Positions 43,500-53,622 of a stretch of 64,000 bases of DNA are shown here, in pieces. How positions within the stretch are numbered: position 1 is the first letter of the stretch; each line of letters starts with the position of its first letter. The notes beneath the pieces are model-generated. The model ran no database searches and had not been told where the DNA came from. It saw only the letters and a list, made by a program, of their open reading frames with translations. Source of the DNA: CALLMM01 sp964429855 (GTDB lineage: Bacteria; Armatimonadota; Chthonomonadetes; Chthonomonadales; CAJBBX01); assembly GCA_964429855.1 (NCBI GenBank), contig CAYSDM010000013.1, forward strand, positions 20,322 to 84,321. Reading direction: 5' to 3'. The position numbers and the translations under genes were made by a program.

Positions 43500-44948
43500 A
43501 TGAAAGGTTCCCGAAGACTATCGCCATTTACCGTTGCTGCCGCCGCCCTTGCTATATGTTGGTCCGCATCCTCGTTCGCACAGACTAAAACTAATCCATT
43601 CACTCCCACCACGCAGCCAGGATCATCCCCTACGGCTCGAAAGCTGACGCTGGATGACGCAGTCAATCTGGCGCTCAGAAACAGCAAGGCGCTGCGCGTT
43701 TCCGCAGAGGGAGTCATAAAGGCGCGCGGGCGGGTCAATGAAGCAAGAGCAGCCTATCTGCCTACCATAAACTCCGATACCACCTTTACGCGACTGGATG
43801 AGGGATCATCCGTCACATTTCCTGGACCTACCGGAGATCCCCAGACGATTCCTCTGGTTCGTCAGGATCAGAAAACCGTTGGTATTGTCGCCGCTGTACC
43901 CTTAGATATTGTAGGTCAGATAGGCGCGGCAGTCAGCGCATCCGAGTTTCAGGAGATCGCGGCGCGGCTTGACTATAACCGGACACGAAATCAGGTTGTT
44001 CTTGATGTAAAGAACGCTTACTTTGATGTGCTGCGCGCGCGCGCTTTTGTAGGGGTTGTCGAGCAGGCGCTCCAGAACGCGAAAGATCGCCTTTCGACTG
44101 CAGAAGCCTATCTTCGCGCTGGAACCGGGACTCGCTTTGATGTGCTTCGCGCTGAGACGGAGGTCGCCAACGCACAGCAGAACGTCATCTCGGCAAGAAA
44201 CAGAGTGAATCTGGCGACTGCCGTGCTCAATAACGTTCTGAACTTGGATCAGAACACTCCGATTGAGACCGAAGAGACCAGTGACGCGAATGCGGGAAGC
44301 GCGAAAAGTTTTGATGATGCAGTATCGGAAGCATACAAGATGCGACCGGAGATACTTCAGTCGGACGCGCTTATTCGGGCGGCGGAGAAGGGTGTAACGC
44401 TGGCGCATCGCAGCGTGATGCCTTCCGTCAGTCTAGCGTGGAACTTCCAGTATGCACCGGACGCCGGCGGCTTTTCACCGAAACAGACAAGCTGGTCGGC
44501 ATTTGCGCGGGTCTCTCTGCCGATATTTGATGCCGGAGTCAGTCGGGCGCGCATTCAGCAAGCGCGCGCGGATGTGGATGCCTCGAAGATCAACAAACAG
44601 ATCACGATGGATACGGTCGCGCTGGAGATCCGTCAGGCATATTTAAGCGTCGTCGAAGCGCAGGAGCGATTGAATGTAACGACTGCCGCCCTTACTCAGG
44701 CGCAGGAGCAGTATCGGCTGGCGCAGGTTCGTTTCAAAGAGGGCGTAACGCTGGTTCCAGGCGCATCCCCGCTGCTGGAGATCAGCGACGCGCAGACCGC
44801 TCTCACGCAGGCGCAGGTCAATCAGATCAATGCGCGCTATGACCTTCAGAATGCGCGGGCAAGGCTGGATCGCGCAATCGGTCGCTACGCATTTGATGGT
44901 TCCGCCAGACCGGGATTGCCCGGTCCGTCATCGCAGAACAGGAAATGA
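43500..44948 (+). CDS. TolC-family outer membrane protein of the RND pump
   Basis: 482 residues from ATG 43500, preceded by AGGAGGAGG about 8 bases away; three earlier in-frame ATGs lack such a site. Signal peptide ends SSFAQ. The TolC pattern is seen twice: LTLDDAVNLALRNSKALRV near residue 50, then two helical hairpins with Ala/Gln-rich coiled coils (NAYFDVLRARAFVGVVEQAL; VALEIRQAYLSVVEAQERLNV). It is the first structural gene of the operon and overlaps the adaptor gene by 4 bases (ATGA). It provides the outer-membrane exit channel. Confidence 0.88.
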   Translation: MKGSRRLSPFTVAAAALAICWSASSFAQTKTNPFTPTTQPGSSPTARKLTLDDAVNLALRNSKALRVSAEGVIKARGRVNEARAAYLPTINSDTTFTRLDEGSSVTFPGPTGDPQTIPLVRQDQKTVGIVAAVPLDIVGQIGAAVSASEFQEIAARLDYNRTRNQVVLDVKNAYFDVLRARAFVGVVEQALQNAKDRLSTAEAYLRAGTGTRFDVLRAETEVANAQQNVISARNRVNLATAVLNNVLNLDQNTPIETEETSDANAGSAKSFDDAVSEAYKMRPEILQSDALIRAAEKGVTLAHRSVMPSVSLAWNFQYAPDAGGFSPKQTSWSAFARVSLPIFDAGVSRARIQQARADVDASKINKQITMDTVALEIRQAYLSVVEAQERLNVTTAALTQAQEQYRLAQVRFKEGVTLVPGASPLLEISDAQTALTQAQVNQINARYDLQNARARLDRAIGRYAFDGSARPGLPGPSSQNRK

Positions 44949-46591
44949 CAGGGATGAACAGGTTAAGGTTTCATGGTTTTATTCAGCGTCTGGATAACAG
45001 GTTCCGAATAAGGGTGTATCAAACGCTGATGATCGTACCTGCTGCAGCGCTCATGCTGGCAGGCTGTCGGGGAGGGAACGAGCAGAACCCGGCTGCCGCA
45101 TCCAATCCGGGCGATGCAAAAGTTGTCGAAGCGTCCGCCATCATGGTGACCACTGCGCCGGTAATCTTGAAAGATATTGATAAGACGGTAGATATTACCG
45201 GAAATCTTGTCGCCTTTCAGGATGTGGTAGTCGGTTCAAAGATGCCGGGAAGAATTGCTTTCGTAAACTTCCGAGAGGGCGACTCCGTCGCCGCCGGTCA
45301 GGTTGTCGCACAGATTGATGACACCGACTTCCGGGCCCAGGTCACGCAGGCGCAGGCTAATCTGCTGTCGGCCCGTGTTCGTGAAGATCAGGCGCGCGCG
45401 CAGCTTCGACAGGCGGAGATTTCCGTGGAGCAGTCTCGCACCGCGCTTCGACAGGCGGAGACCAATCTGGAGTGGACTCGAAAAACAACCGGCACGGCTG
45501 TTGCGGTAGCTAAATCCAATCTCCAGACCGCGCAGGAGCGACTGAAAGTGGTTCGCACCGGAGCGCGAGAACAGGAGCGACAGCAGGCGGAGCAGGCGGT
45601 TCGCGCCGCCAGAGCAAACCTGAATCGAGCGCGCGCGGACCTAACCCGTTACAAGCAGCTTTTCAAGGAACAGGCCATCTCCGCCAGTCAGTTGGATCAG
45701 GCGGAAGCGACTGCGGAGAGCGCGGAGGCGAACTACAACAGCGCTCAACAGGCGCTCTCGCTCATTCAGGAAGGCGCGCGCAAAGAGGATATTCGAACGG
45801 CGGAACTGGCGGTTCAGCAGGCGCAGGAGGGACTTTCCAGAGCGGAGGCGGATCTGGATATGGTTCGTCTGCGTGAAAATGACGTTCGGAATGCACGCTC
45901 TGCCGTCTCTCTGGCGCTCAACGGCGTGGAAACTGCAAAAGCAGGCATAGCGCAGGCGCAGGCGGGCGTTCAACAGGCGAAAGCTGCGCTTCAGATAGCG
46001 CAGGAGTCGTTAAACAATACCCGTATCATCTCCCCGATGTACGGGTATGTGGCGCAGCGGATGGCGGAACCCGGGCAGCAGATAGGCGGCGGCGGTATGG
46101 TCATGCGTATTGTTGCGCCTAACTCCATCTATTTCCAGGCAACCATTTCGGAGAGCGAGTTCTCGCAGGTTCGCCCGGGACAGAGTACCTCCATCTCGGT
46201 GGATGCCTTTCCGGGAACCAAGTTCAATGGAACGGTTACCAGCATTCTTCCTGTTGCCTCGAACGCGGCGCGCAGTTTCACCGTTCGCGTGGATTTCAAA
46301 GTCGCGGATAGACGGCTGAGGCCACAGATGTTTGCGCGAGGCAGCATTCTGATTGACACGCACCGGGGCGCGGTGCTGGTTCCGAAAGACGCCGTACTCT
46401 TCGATCCCGTCAATAATCGCACCCGCGTCTTTGTCGCGAAGGGCGGTAATTTGGCAGAGGAGAGGCAGGTGAGTGTCGGTTATTCCAATCCGCAGTATGT
46501 GGAGATCCTCTCCGGCGTACAGGAGAGTGAGAAGGTGATAGTCGTCGGACAGAACGGTCTTCAGAACGGCGATAGGATCAAAGTGCAGTAG
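44945..46591 (+). CDS. RND periplasmic adaptor lipoprotein (HlyD/AcrA-like)
   Basis: 548 residues with a lipobox MLAGCRG near residue 40 after an unusually long, partly basic leader. The lipoyl half-motif (GRIAFVNFREGDSVAAGQVVAQID) is near residues 100-120. A very long Ala/Gln/Arg coiled coil spans about 125-355, much longer than in AcrA. Then the second lipoyl half and barrel domains follow (MYGYVAQRMAEPGQQI; GAVLVPKDAVLFDPVNNRTRVFV). Start ATG 44945 overlaps the TolC stop; a second ATG 9 bases later is possible. It bridges the RND pump and the TolC channel. Confidence 0.9.
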   Translation: MTGMNRLRFHGFIQRLDNRFRIRVYQTLMIVPAAALMLAGCRGGNEQNPAAASNPGDAKVVEASAIMVTTAPVILKDIDKTVDITGNLVAFQDVVVGSKMPGRIAFVNFREGDSVAAGQVVAQIDDTDFRAQVTQAQANLLSARVREDQARAQLRQAEISVEQSRTALRQAETNLEWTRKTTGTAVAVAKSNLQTAQERLKVVRTGAREQERQQAEQAVRAARANLNRARADLTRYKQLFKEQAISASQLDQAEATAESAEANYNSAQQALSLIQEGARKEDIRTAELAVQQAQEGLSRAEADLDMVRLRENDVRNARSAVSLALNGVETAKAGIAQAQAGVQQAKAALQIAQESLNNTRIISPMYGYVAQRMAEPGQQIGGGGMVMRIVAPNSIYFQATISESEFSQVRPGQSTSISVDAFPGTKFNGTVTSILPVASNAARSFTVRVDFKVADRRLRPQMFARGSILIDTHRGAVLVPKDAVLFDPVNNRTRVFVAKGGNLAEERQVSVGYSNPQYVEILSGVQESEKVIVVGQNGLQNGDRIKVQ

Positions 46592-46661
46592 CGATTCGGC
46601 TGTTCGGCAGCCGATTTTCGGAATTTCGAATGCCTGACAGCCCGAATCAAAGGAGCAGTCT

Positions 46662-49600
46662 ATGTGGCTAACCAGTGTTTCGATACGTCGTCCTGTTTTT
46701 ATTCTGATGGTATTCGCCGCTCTGGGTGTTCTGGGACTCTACGCGGTCGCCCGCATGAACCTGGAGTTGAACCCTCGCGTGGATTTTCCATTCGTTTCTG
46801 TGGTAACTGTCTACCCCGGTGCGGGTCCGGAGGAGATCGAATCGCAGGTTTCAAAGAAGATCGAGGACGCGGTTGCTAGCGTCAATGGTATCAAGGCAAT
46901 CACCTCCACTTCACAGGAAGGCTCTTCCGTTGTCGCGATAGAGTTTAACATCGGCGTTCGTTCCGAAGTGGCGGCGGCAGATGTCCGCGAGAAGGTGGCC
47001 GCAATCCGCTCTCAACTGCCCCGCGATACGCTGGATCCCATTGTCTCCAAATTTGACAGTAACTCGCAGCCCATTCTTTACTATGGTCTGACCGGTAACC
47101 GTCCCGGGCGCGAACTGCGCGATCTGGCAGACAATGTAATCAAACCCCGGCTCAGTCAGATATCCGGTGTGGCGGCGGTGAATGTCACCGGCGGTGATGT
47201 CCGCGAGATCAGTGTCAGCGTGAAGAAAGAGCGGTTGGACGCCTACGGAATCGGCATCCAGCAACTTGTCGGACTGCTGGCTGGAAATAACTTGAATTTT
47301 CCGGTCGGACGCATTAAAGAGGGAAATCGAGAATACGGAATCCGCGTGGTTGGCGAGTTCACCAGCACACAGCAGATTCAAGACACACGCCTGCGTATGC
47401 CAAACGGTCAGACCGTTCGACTGGGCGACCTTGCCACCGTGGAAGATACCATTAAGGAGCGTCGAGACACCAGCCGGATTAACCGGGTCGACTCCGTATC
47501 CTTTGTCATTCAGAAGACCTCGGATGCAAACACAGTCGCCGTTGCGCATAATGTTCACAAAGAGATTGATCGGCTGAAAAAGGAGCTGCCAAAAGACCTG
47601 AAATTCACAGTCAGTTCAGACTCTTCCATTGCAGTAGAAGAGGCGGTTACGGATGTTCGCAACAGTCTCTTCCTTGGCTCCTTCCTGGCGATTGTCATCG
47701 TCTTTCTATTCCTGCACAATATTCGCGGAACCTTTATTGTCGCCATCGCTATCCCGACCTCGATCATGTCCACCTTCCTGGTGATGTATGCGCTGGGATT
47801 CACGCTCAATACCATGACAATGCTGGCTCTGTCACTGGCGGTGGGAATTCTGGTGGACGATGCCATTGTGGTGCTGGAGAATATCTACCGACACCTTTCG
47901 ATGGGAGAGGAGCCGGTGGAAGCGGCAATAAACGGCCGCAGCGAGATAGGATTAGCCGCTATCACCATCACTATGGTGGATGTGGTGGTGTTTGTCCCGA
48001 TCGCCTTTATGGGGGGGATCGTCGGTCAGTTCTTCCAGTCCTTCGGTATTACCGTGGCGGTTGCCACCCTGTTTTCGCTGTTTGTCTCGTTCACGCTGAC
48101 CCCGATGCTGGCTTCACGCTGGTATCGTCCGGGCGAGGGGGTTGAAGCGAAGCGGGGAGTTTTCGGGCTGATCAACCGATTCTATACATGGTTGGAGCAT
48201 ATCTATCGAAGCACGCTCGCCTGGGCGTTGAAATATCGCGGTATCGTCGTCTATACTGGCTCCGGGCTGCTGGTACTGGTCTTCCTGGCGATTGTCGGAT
48301 CTTTCTCTCGCGGTTATGGCGGCGCGACGGTAATGGCGGGTATCTTCCTGATCGGCGGATTGATCCTGAACTGGCGATATAAGGTTCTGGGTCTGCTGGT
48401 GACGGCGGGAGGGGTTGCGGCAGTCTTCGCCGCTTATACCATTGGAATCATGAACGGCAAGCCACTCCTGTTGTTCCGGTTCGCGCCGGATCAAGATCAG
48501 GGGCAGGTCTCCGTCATCGGGGAGCTTCCCGCCGGAACCGCTTTCGAGAAAACCCTTGTCATTGCGAAGCAGGTAGAGAATATCGTAGCTGAGGTGAAGG
48601 ATGTAGAGAACACCTTTACCGTCGTCGGCGCGACCAGCGGTTCCTTTGGAGGCGCTTCCAATGTGGGGCCGCAGTACTTCACGATGACCCTGAAGCTGCG
48701 CCCGAAAGTCAGCCTGCTCGATTCGGTCAATCCGGTCGCTAAGACAGAGAATATGCGCCGACGCGCCGATACCAAAGTCGCCGATGAGATACGGCAGAGA
48801 ATCGGAAAGTTTCCCGGCGCAACGATCAAAGTGGCTGCGGTAACCGGTTTTGGCGGCGGCGGCGCTCCCCTGCAGGTAGATATTAAAGGCAATAATATCA
48901 ACGAGTTAAATCTGCTGGCGGAGAGGGTTCTGCAGGTCATCAAGGAAGAGCCGGGCGTTCTGAATGCCGACATCACCACCCGGATTGGAAAACCTGAGCA
49001 GCAGATTGTCATTGACCGCGAAAAAGCGGCGGCCTACGGAATGTCTGTGGCTCAGGTATCAAATGCGCTGCGAGTCTCGCTGGAAGGAGACGATTCTGTC
49101 GAGTTCCGAGATAAAGGCAACGAGTATAAGGTGCGCGTGCATTTTCAGGAGGAAGATCGGCAAAACACCGAGCGCATTCGGGATATCGTTGTCGGCAGCG
49201 TGCCTGGCTCCAATGGTTCCATGCAGCCTGTTCGTCTCGGGGATGTGGCGCGAGTCTTTCTTGCCAGCGGACCTACCAAGATTGACCGTCGAGACCGTCA
49301 GCGACTGGTCTCTGTGACCGCCAATGTCGCGCCGGGGTTTGCCCCGGGAAATATGCAGATCAATATAGACGAGAAGCTGAAAAACATCTCCTTCGGTATG
49401 AATGCCTACACCTGGGGAGGAGAAAACAAAGTTCAACAGGATGAGCAGGGATTCATCGGAGGCGCGCTGCTGCTTTCGATCATTCTGACCTATATGCTGA
49501 TGGCGGCTCTATTCGATAACCTGCTCTATCCGCTCATCATCATGCTCGCTCTACCGCAGGCGTTGATTGGCGCGCTGCTTGGACTGATGGCTGCCGGTCA

Positions 49601-50027
49601 TGCGCTGACCGTCGTGGCGATGATCGGCGTTATCATGCTGGTTGGACTGGTGGCGAAAAACGCAATCCTTGTCGTGGACTATACCAATACACTACGTGAA
49701 CGCGGGTTATCGCGCACGGAGGCGATACTGGAAGCGGGTCCGACACGCCTGCGTCCCATTCTGATGACCACCCTTGCGATGGTCTTCGGAACACTGCCAA
49801 CGGCTCTCGGACTGGGACGAGGCGCAGAGTTCCGCGCACCGCTTGCAACCCCGGTCATCGGTGGACTGGCGCTGTCTACTATGCTGACGCTGCTGGTCAT
49901 TCCGTGTGTCTACACCTACTTCGATGACTTCAGCCGGTTCGTCAGCCGACGGATCTTCCGCCGGAAACTGGTGGAAGAGGAGACGAAGCAGGAGACCCGC
50001 CCGCGTGTTCCAGAACCGGTGGACTAG
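46662..50027 (+). CDS. RND efflux pump inner membrane subunit with extra hydrophobic insertion
   Basis: 1121 residues, longer than the usual 1020-1050. It has the RND core: N-terminal helix, large periplasmic loops, the GILVDDAIVVLENIYRH motif (proton-relay Asp pair) near residue 400, and the matching GLVAKNAILVVDYTN with its Lys in the C-terminal half. The protein is tripartite with the adaptor and TolC-like genes upstream. The oddity lies at about residues 515-606. Between WALKYRG (start of TM7) and RFAPDQDQGQ (start of the second periplasmic loop) there are about 90 residues instead of about 40, with two additional hydrophobic stretches (MAGIFLIGGLILNW; VLGLLVTAGGVAAVFAAYTIG). AAAGGAG precedes the ATG. 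Confidence 0.93.
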   Translation: MWLTSVSIRRPVFILMVFAALGVLGLYAVARMNLELNPRVDFPFVSVVTVYPGAGPEEIESQVSKKIEDAVASVNGIKAITSTSQEGSSVVAIEFNIGVRSEVAAADVREKVAAIRSQLPRDTLDPIVSKFDSNSQPILYYGLTGNRPGRELRDLADNVIKPRLSQISGVAAVNVTGGDVREISVSVKKERLDAYGIGIQQLVGLLAGNNLNFPVGRIKEGNREYGIRVVGEFTSTQQIQDTRLRMPNGQTVRLGDLATVEDTIKERRDTSRINRVDSVSFVIQKTSDANTVAVAHNVHKEIDRLKKELPKDLKFTVSSDSSIAVEEAVTDVRNSLFLGSFLAIVIVFLFLHNIRGTFIVAIAIPTSIMSTFLVMYALGFTLNTMTMLALSLAVGILVDDAIVVLENIYRHLSMGEEPVEAAINGRSEIGLAAITITMVDVVVFVPIAFMGGIVGQFFQSFGITVAVATLFSLFVSFTLTPMLASRWYRPGEGVEAKRGVFGLINRFYTWLEHIYRSTLAWALKYRGIVVYTGSGLLVLVFLAIVGSFSRGYGGATVMAGIFLIGGLILNWRYKVLGLLVTAGGVAAVFAAYTIGIMNGKPLLLFRFAPDQDQGQVSVIGELPAGTAFEKTLVIAKQVENIVAEVKDVENTFTVVGATSGSFGGASNVGPQYFTMTLKLRPKVSLLDSVNPVAKTENMRRRADTKVADEIRQRIGKFPGATIKVAAVTGFGGGGAPLQVDIKGNNINELNLLAERVLQVIKEEPGVLNADITTRIGKPEQQIVIDREKAAAYGMSVAQVSNALRVSLEGDDSVEFRDKGNEYKVRVHFQEEDRQNTERIRDIVVGSVPGSNGSMQPVRLGDVARVFLASGPTKIDRRDRQRLVSVTANVAPGFAPGNMQINIDEKLKNISFGMNAYTWGGENKVQQDEQGFIGGALLLSIILTYMLMAALFDNLLYPLIIMLALPQALIGALLGLMAAGHALTVVAMIGVIMLVGLVAKNAILVVDYTNTLRERGLSRTEAILEAGPTRLRPILMTTLAMVFGTLPTALGLGRGAEFRAPLATPVIGGLALSTMLTLLVIPCVYTYFDDFSRFVSRRIFRRKLVEEETKQETRPRVPEPVD

Positions 50028-50052
50028 ATTCCTGTTCGAATGATCGCATTCG

Positions 50053-50090
50053 GGACGCCTTTCGTATTGCGCGAAAAGGCGTCCTTTTCT
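50053..50090 (+). terminator. Intrinsic terminator of the RND operon
   Basis: GGACGCCTT (50053-50061) pairs with AAGGCGTCC (50076-50084), and the inner TTTCG/CGAAA bases extend the stem. TTTTCTT follows. It lies 26 bases after the RND stop. Confidence 0.85.
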
Positions 50091-50150
50091 TGACCTACAA
50101 CGGTCGGACACACTTACGTTCAAGTATACTCATGCCGGAGGAGATGATTT

Positions 50151-51500
50151 ATGAAAACCATTGTTCCGACAGACGGGATGATTATCCGGGAGGATGTCGC
50201 TTTCGCATCCGGGATATACCATCTACCCAATGGGATCGTGATCGGGGCGGATGGGGTAACTCTGGAAGGGAATGGCGCAATGTTGGTCGGCGGGGAACGC
50301 ACAGGGACTGGCGTTTCGCTTATTAAGCATAACGGGGTCACCATTCGCAATCTAAAAATCCAGGAGTACTATCACGGGATATATGCCGAGGATGTCACCG
50401 GTCTGACGCTGGTAAACAATAGGATAACTGCAACCGACGAGGTGGCGCCCAATACCATCTTTCTGGACATCTGGTTAACGGCAGAATCCGCCTACGGTGG
50501 AGGCATCCTGTTAAATCGCGTCAGGGATAGCCAGATCATCAATAACGACCTGCAGCATCAGCAGAACGGCTTGTTGACCTACCACTGTTCCAACCTTCAG
50601 GTTCTTCGCAATCAGGCTAACTATAACAGCGGATACGGCATCCATCTGTTTGGAACCTGCGACAGCCTGTTCGAAGCCAACTCTGCCGACTACTGCTGCC
50701 GATTTGAACCACGTGACGGCGGGCTTCACTACGGGCACATGGGCGCGGACGCAACCGGTTTCCTGGCGGTTGCCGGCTCCAGTCGCAACATATTTCGACG
50801 CAACACGGCGCGAATGGGCGGCGATGGATTCTTTCTGGCAGGTCTTGCTCCAGATGGAGCAAAACTGGGATGTAATGATAATCTGTTTGAGGAGAACGAC
50901 GGCAGCCTCAGTCCGAATATCGCCTTTGAGGCCACCTTCTGTCAGGGAAACATCTTTCGAAAGAACTATGCAGATCGCTGTAACTACGGCTTCTGGCTCG
51001 GTTTTTCCTGGGATACAACCCTCGAAGAGAACCGTATGGTGATGAACAGGCAGGGAGGGATTGCTGTGGAGAACGGGCATGGATTTCGTGTCGCAGGAAA
51101 CACCTTCCAGGGCAACGGACACGGGATTCTGCTCTGGTCGAAATATATCGAGAAGTTCGCCGAATGGTATCCTGAGAACCTGACCAGTTATGCCTGGACG
51201 ATAGAAGGAAATGTCTTTACGCGCAACGGGAAGGGCATCCGAATTGCCGCCGATCAGGATCACGGCATCCGTTGTATGCCGGAGGAACTCTGCGGAAAGC
51301 CCGAACTGCGTCCGCATCATCATTCGCTTGTGAAAAATGATATACAGGATAATCGAATCGGCATTGAACTGGCGAAGGCAGATCACACACTTATCGAGGG
51401 TAATATTCTGAACAGGAATGTGGAAGCCAATCTACGGCAGGACGACGCGCGGGAGACCCTCTCTCGCAACAACCTGGGGGCAGCGGGGGGGTATCTCTGA
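50151..51500 (+). CDS. Right-handed parallel beta-helix protein (NosD-like)
   Basis: 449 residues built of repeated PbH1 turns of about 22 residues. Examples are GVTIRNLKIQEYYHGIYAED, SGYGIHLFGTCDSLFEANSA and GNGHGILLWSKYI. These wind into a parallel beta-helix, as in pectate-lyase-like and NosD-type proteins. No signal peptide is visible at the start, which is unusual for a fold that normally binds or cleaves polysaccharides outside the cell. GGAGG precedes the ATG with a 9-base spacer. It stands alone between the RND terminator and the convergent kinase gene. The function is not predictable beyond carbohydrate-binding/processing scaffold. Confidence 0.8.
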   Translation: MKTIVPTDGMIIREDVAFASGIYHLPNGIVIGADGVTLEGNGAMLVGGERTGTGVSLIKHNGVTIRNLKIQEYYHGIYAEDVTGLTLVNNRITATDEVAPNTIFLDIWLTAESAYGGGILLNRVRDSQIINNDLQHQQNGLLTYHCSNLQVLRNQANYNSGYGIHLFGTCDSLFEANSADYCCRFEPRDGGLHYGHMGADATGFLAVAGSSRNIFRRNTARMGGDGFFLAGLAPDGAKLGCNDNLFEENDGSLSPNIAFEATFCQGNIFRKNYADRCNYGFWLGFSWDTTLEENRMVMNRQGGIAVENGHGFRVAGNTFQGNGHGILLWSKYIEKFAEWYPENLTSYAWTIEGNVFTRNGKGIRIAADQDHGIRCMPEELCGKPELRPHHHSLVKNDIQDNRIGIELAKADHTLIEGNILNRNVEANLRQDDARETLSRNNLGAAGGYL

Positions 51501-51548
51501 TTATCCTCCGTCTGCTGCTCGTACACTCCAAAATAGAAAAAGCCTCTG

Positions 51549-52808
51549 TCATCCCTCTTTCGTATTGTCCCTTTCTATAGGTTTCAGTTCCGGGTTATCT
51601 GAATAAACAGGCAGACTGAAGGAAAAAGTGGAGCCGCGATTATACTCGCTCTCGACAGTTACCAGTCCGCCATGCGACTCCACGATATTTTTCACGATGG
51701 AGAGACCCAACCCGGTTCCTCCGGACTGCCGAGATCGAGCTTTATCTACGCGGTAGAACCGCTCAAAGATACGGGGAAGATGCTCCCGCATGATCCCGAT
51801 GCCTGTATCGCTGACATGCACGACTATTCGATCGGTATTGCGCTCTCCAGAGATCATCACCTGACCATTCACGGGGGTATATTTGATGGCATTGTCTACC
51901 AGGTTCACGAGAACCTGCTCCATCTGATCAGGATTACCGTGTGTGATGAGCTGTTCTGGAACACGGGTCTCCAGAAGTACTCCCGCCTTTTGAGCCTGCG
52001 ATTCAAATCGGCGAACCACCTCCAGAATTAAATCCGTCAGGTTTATGGCGGACTTCTCCGGCAATTGCGATTCGGCGTCCGACAGAACGAGAAGATCGTC
52101 AGATATACGCGTGAGTCTCAATGCTTCGCCGATGATCGTTGAAAGGAATCTGTCTGCGACAGCCGGGTCGCTCATTGCGCCATCCTGTAGAGTCTCCGCC
52201 ATAGCGCGGATGGAGGCGAGAGGTGTGCGCAGTTCATGGGAAACATTGGCAACAAAGTCCTGCCTGATGCGCTCCAATCTGCGCAGTTCGGAGACATCCT
52301 GGGCGACCAGAATATAGCGCGTGGTGAGAGTTTCGGAGGGAAGTACAGGAATGGGAGAGATGCTGACAATGAGAACGGCACCATCCATTCCAGTCAGACG
52401 CACCTCACCTTTTTGAGAAGAGTCCTCCTTCTGCGTCTGCTTGAACAGTTTCACAATCTCTTTGGAGAGCGTTACCTGCAGAAGAGTTCTTCCGCGCATG
52501 GAGAAGAGGGGAACTCGAAAAAGCTGATGGGCGGTCAGGTTAGCTCGCTCCACTACGGCATCCGCATTGAGGATCAAAATGCCCGCGTTGCAGCGATCAA
52601 GCAGCGCCTCATATTCGACCTGAAGACGACTATTCTCACTCTCCAGGCTCCGTCGGGACTCCTCCGCTTTTTGAAGGGAGATCCTCTTCTGCTCCTCCCT
52701 GTCAAGAAGATTTGTCTCTATCCGGGCTGAGCGCCGATAATAATGATAGGCGACTGCGGATGCAACGATGCCAAAGAGCGCAAACAGCCATGTAAAGAGG
52801 TGATTCAT
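51549..52808 (-). CDS. Membrane sensor histidine kinase (PhoR-like)
   Basis: 419 residues. One membrane helix (residues 4-22) is followed by a coiled coil (30-70), a PAS domain (about 70-175, NAGILILNADAVVERANL), the HisKA dimerisation helix with the phosphorylated H191 (VSHELRTPLASI), and an HATPase domain (NLVDNAIKYTPVNG, DTGIGI, GGTGLGLSIVK). With one helix only and no extracellular loop it cannot have a large periplasmic sensor; the PAS probably senses in the cytoplasm, as in Gram-positive-type PhoR. It lies 12 bases after its response regulator in the same direction. Confidence 0.92.
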   Translation of the reverse strand: MNHLFTWLFALFGIVASAVAYHYYRRSARIETNLLDREEQKRISLQKAEESRRSLESENSRLQVEYEALLDRCNAGILILNADAVVERANLTAHQLFRVPLFSMRGRTLLQVTLSKEIVKLFKQTQKEDSSQKGEVRLTGMDGAVLIVSISPIPVLPSETLTTRYILVAQDVSELRRLERIRQDFVANVSHELRTPLASIRAMAETLQDGAMSDPAVADRFLSTIIGEALRLTRISDDLLVLSDAESQLPEKSAINLTDLILEVVRRFESQAQKAGVLLETRVPEQLITHGNPDQMEQVLVNLVDNAIKYTPVNGQVMISGERNTDRIVVHVSDTGIGIMREHLPRIFERFYRVDKARSRQSGGTGLGLSIVKNIVESHGGLVTVESEYNRGSTFSFSLPVYSDNPELKPIERDNTKEG

Positions 52809-52820
52809 CCCGGAAAATCG

Positions 52821-53576
52821 TTATTCGTTCTGGAATTTGTAGCCCACTCCACGCACAGTAATGAGACGTTTCGGCGTGGATGCATCCTGTTCGATCTTCT
52901 CTCTCAGCCATCGAATGTGAACATCCACTGTTCTGTCTCCCACATAGGCATCCGCTCCCCATACACGATCAAGAAGAGTCTGACGAGAGAAGGCGCGTCC
53001 GGGGTGCATGGCAAGAAAGCGCAGCAGTTCAAACTCTTTGAGCGACAGCTCTACCGATTGTCCTCGAACGATCACCAGATGCTTCTCTGAATCGATCGTA
53101 AGGTCTCCGGAGATGATCTTGTCCGTGGAGAGTTGAGAAGCCGTGTTTTCGGTTCGACGTAAAACCGTCTTCACTCTTGCCATTAGTTCCCGCATACTGA
53201 ACGGCTTCGTCACATAGTCATCGGCTCCTAACTCCAGTCCGATTACACGGTCGGATTCATCCGCGCGCGCCGTCAACATAATGATGGGAATGGTGGTCTG
53301 CTTACGAAGCAGGCGGCATATCTCAAAACCGCTGGCGGTGGGCAGCATGACATCCAGAATGATGATGTCCGGCTTCTCCTTGCGAACCACCTCCAGGCAC
53401 TCTTCTGCATCGGCCGCCGTCAGGGAGATATAGCCCTCTTTTCGCAGGTTATAGGCAACGGCTTCGAGGATAGGCAGTTCGTCATCAACAATCAACGCCT
53501 TCAATGCCTGTGTGTTACTGTCGGCATCCGTCTCTGCGATGATTGTCGTTGCGTGATTGTTCTTTGTTTTTTTCAT
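52821..53576 (-). CDS. OmpR/PhoB-type response regulator
   Basis: 251 residues. An N-terminal extension of about 25 residues precedes a receiver domain with acidic pocket D31-D32 and phospho-acceptor D75 (IIILDVMLP); a Thr in MLTARAD and Lys in DDYVTKPFS complete the site. The C-terminal winged helix (LSLKEFELLRFLAMHPGRAFSRQTLLDRVWG ... RTVDVHIRWLREKI, quoted as separate pieces) is OmpR/PhoB-type. It precedes the kinase and follows the FecE-like ATPase gene. The regulon is unknown; a phosphate role is plausible but not shown since no pst genes are near. Confidence 0.92.
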   Translation of the reverse strand: MKKTKNNHATTIIAETDADSNTQALKALIVDDELPILEAVAYNLRKEGYISLTAADAEECLEVVRKEKPDIIILDVMLPTASGFEICRLLRKQTTIPIIMLTARADESDRVIGLELGADDYVTKPFSMRELMARVKTVLRRTENTASQLSTDKIISGDLTIDSEKHLVIVRGQSVELSLKEFELLRFLAMHPGRAFSRQTLLDRVWGADAYVGDRTVDVHIRWLREKIEQDASTPKRLITVRGVGYKFQNE

Positions 53577-53622
53577 CTTTCCTGATGGTATCGAGAGAAA
53601 TATGCGGCATCCGGTTTCGTTA

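Noticed and set aside
50511..51386. 291-codon minus-strand ORF opposite the beta-helix gene
   Set aside because: The plus strand shows regular PbH1 repeats and a good ribosome site; the antisense frame is an artefact.
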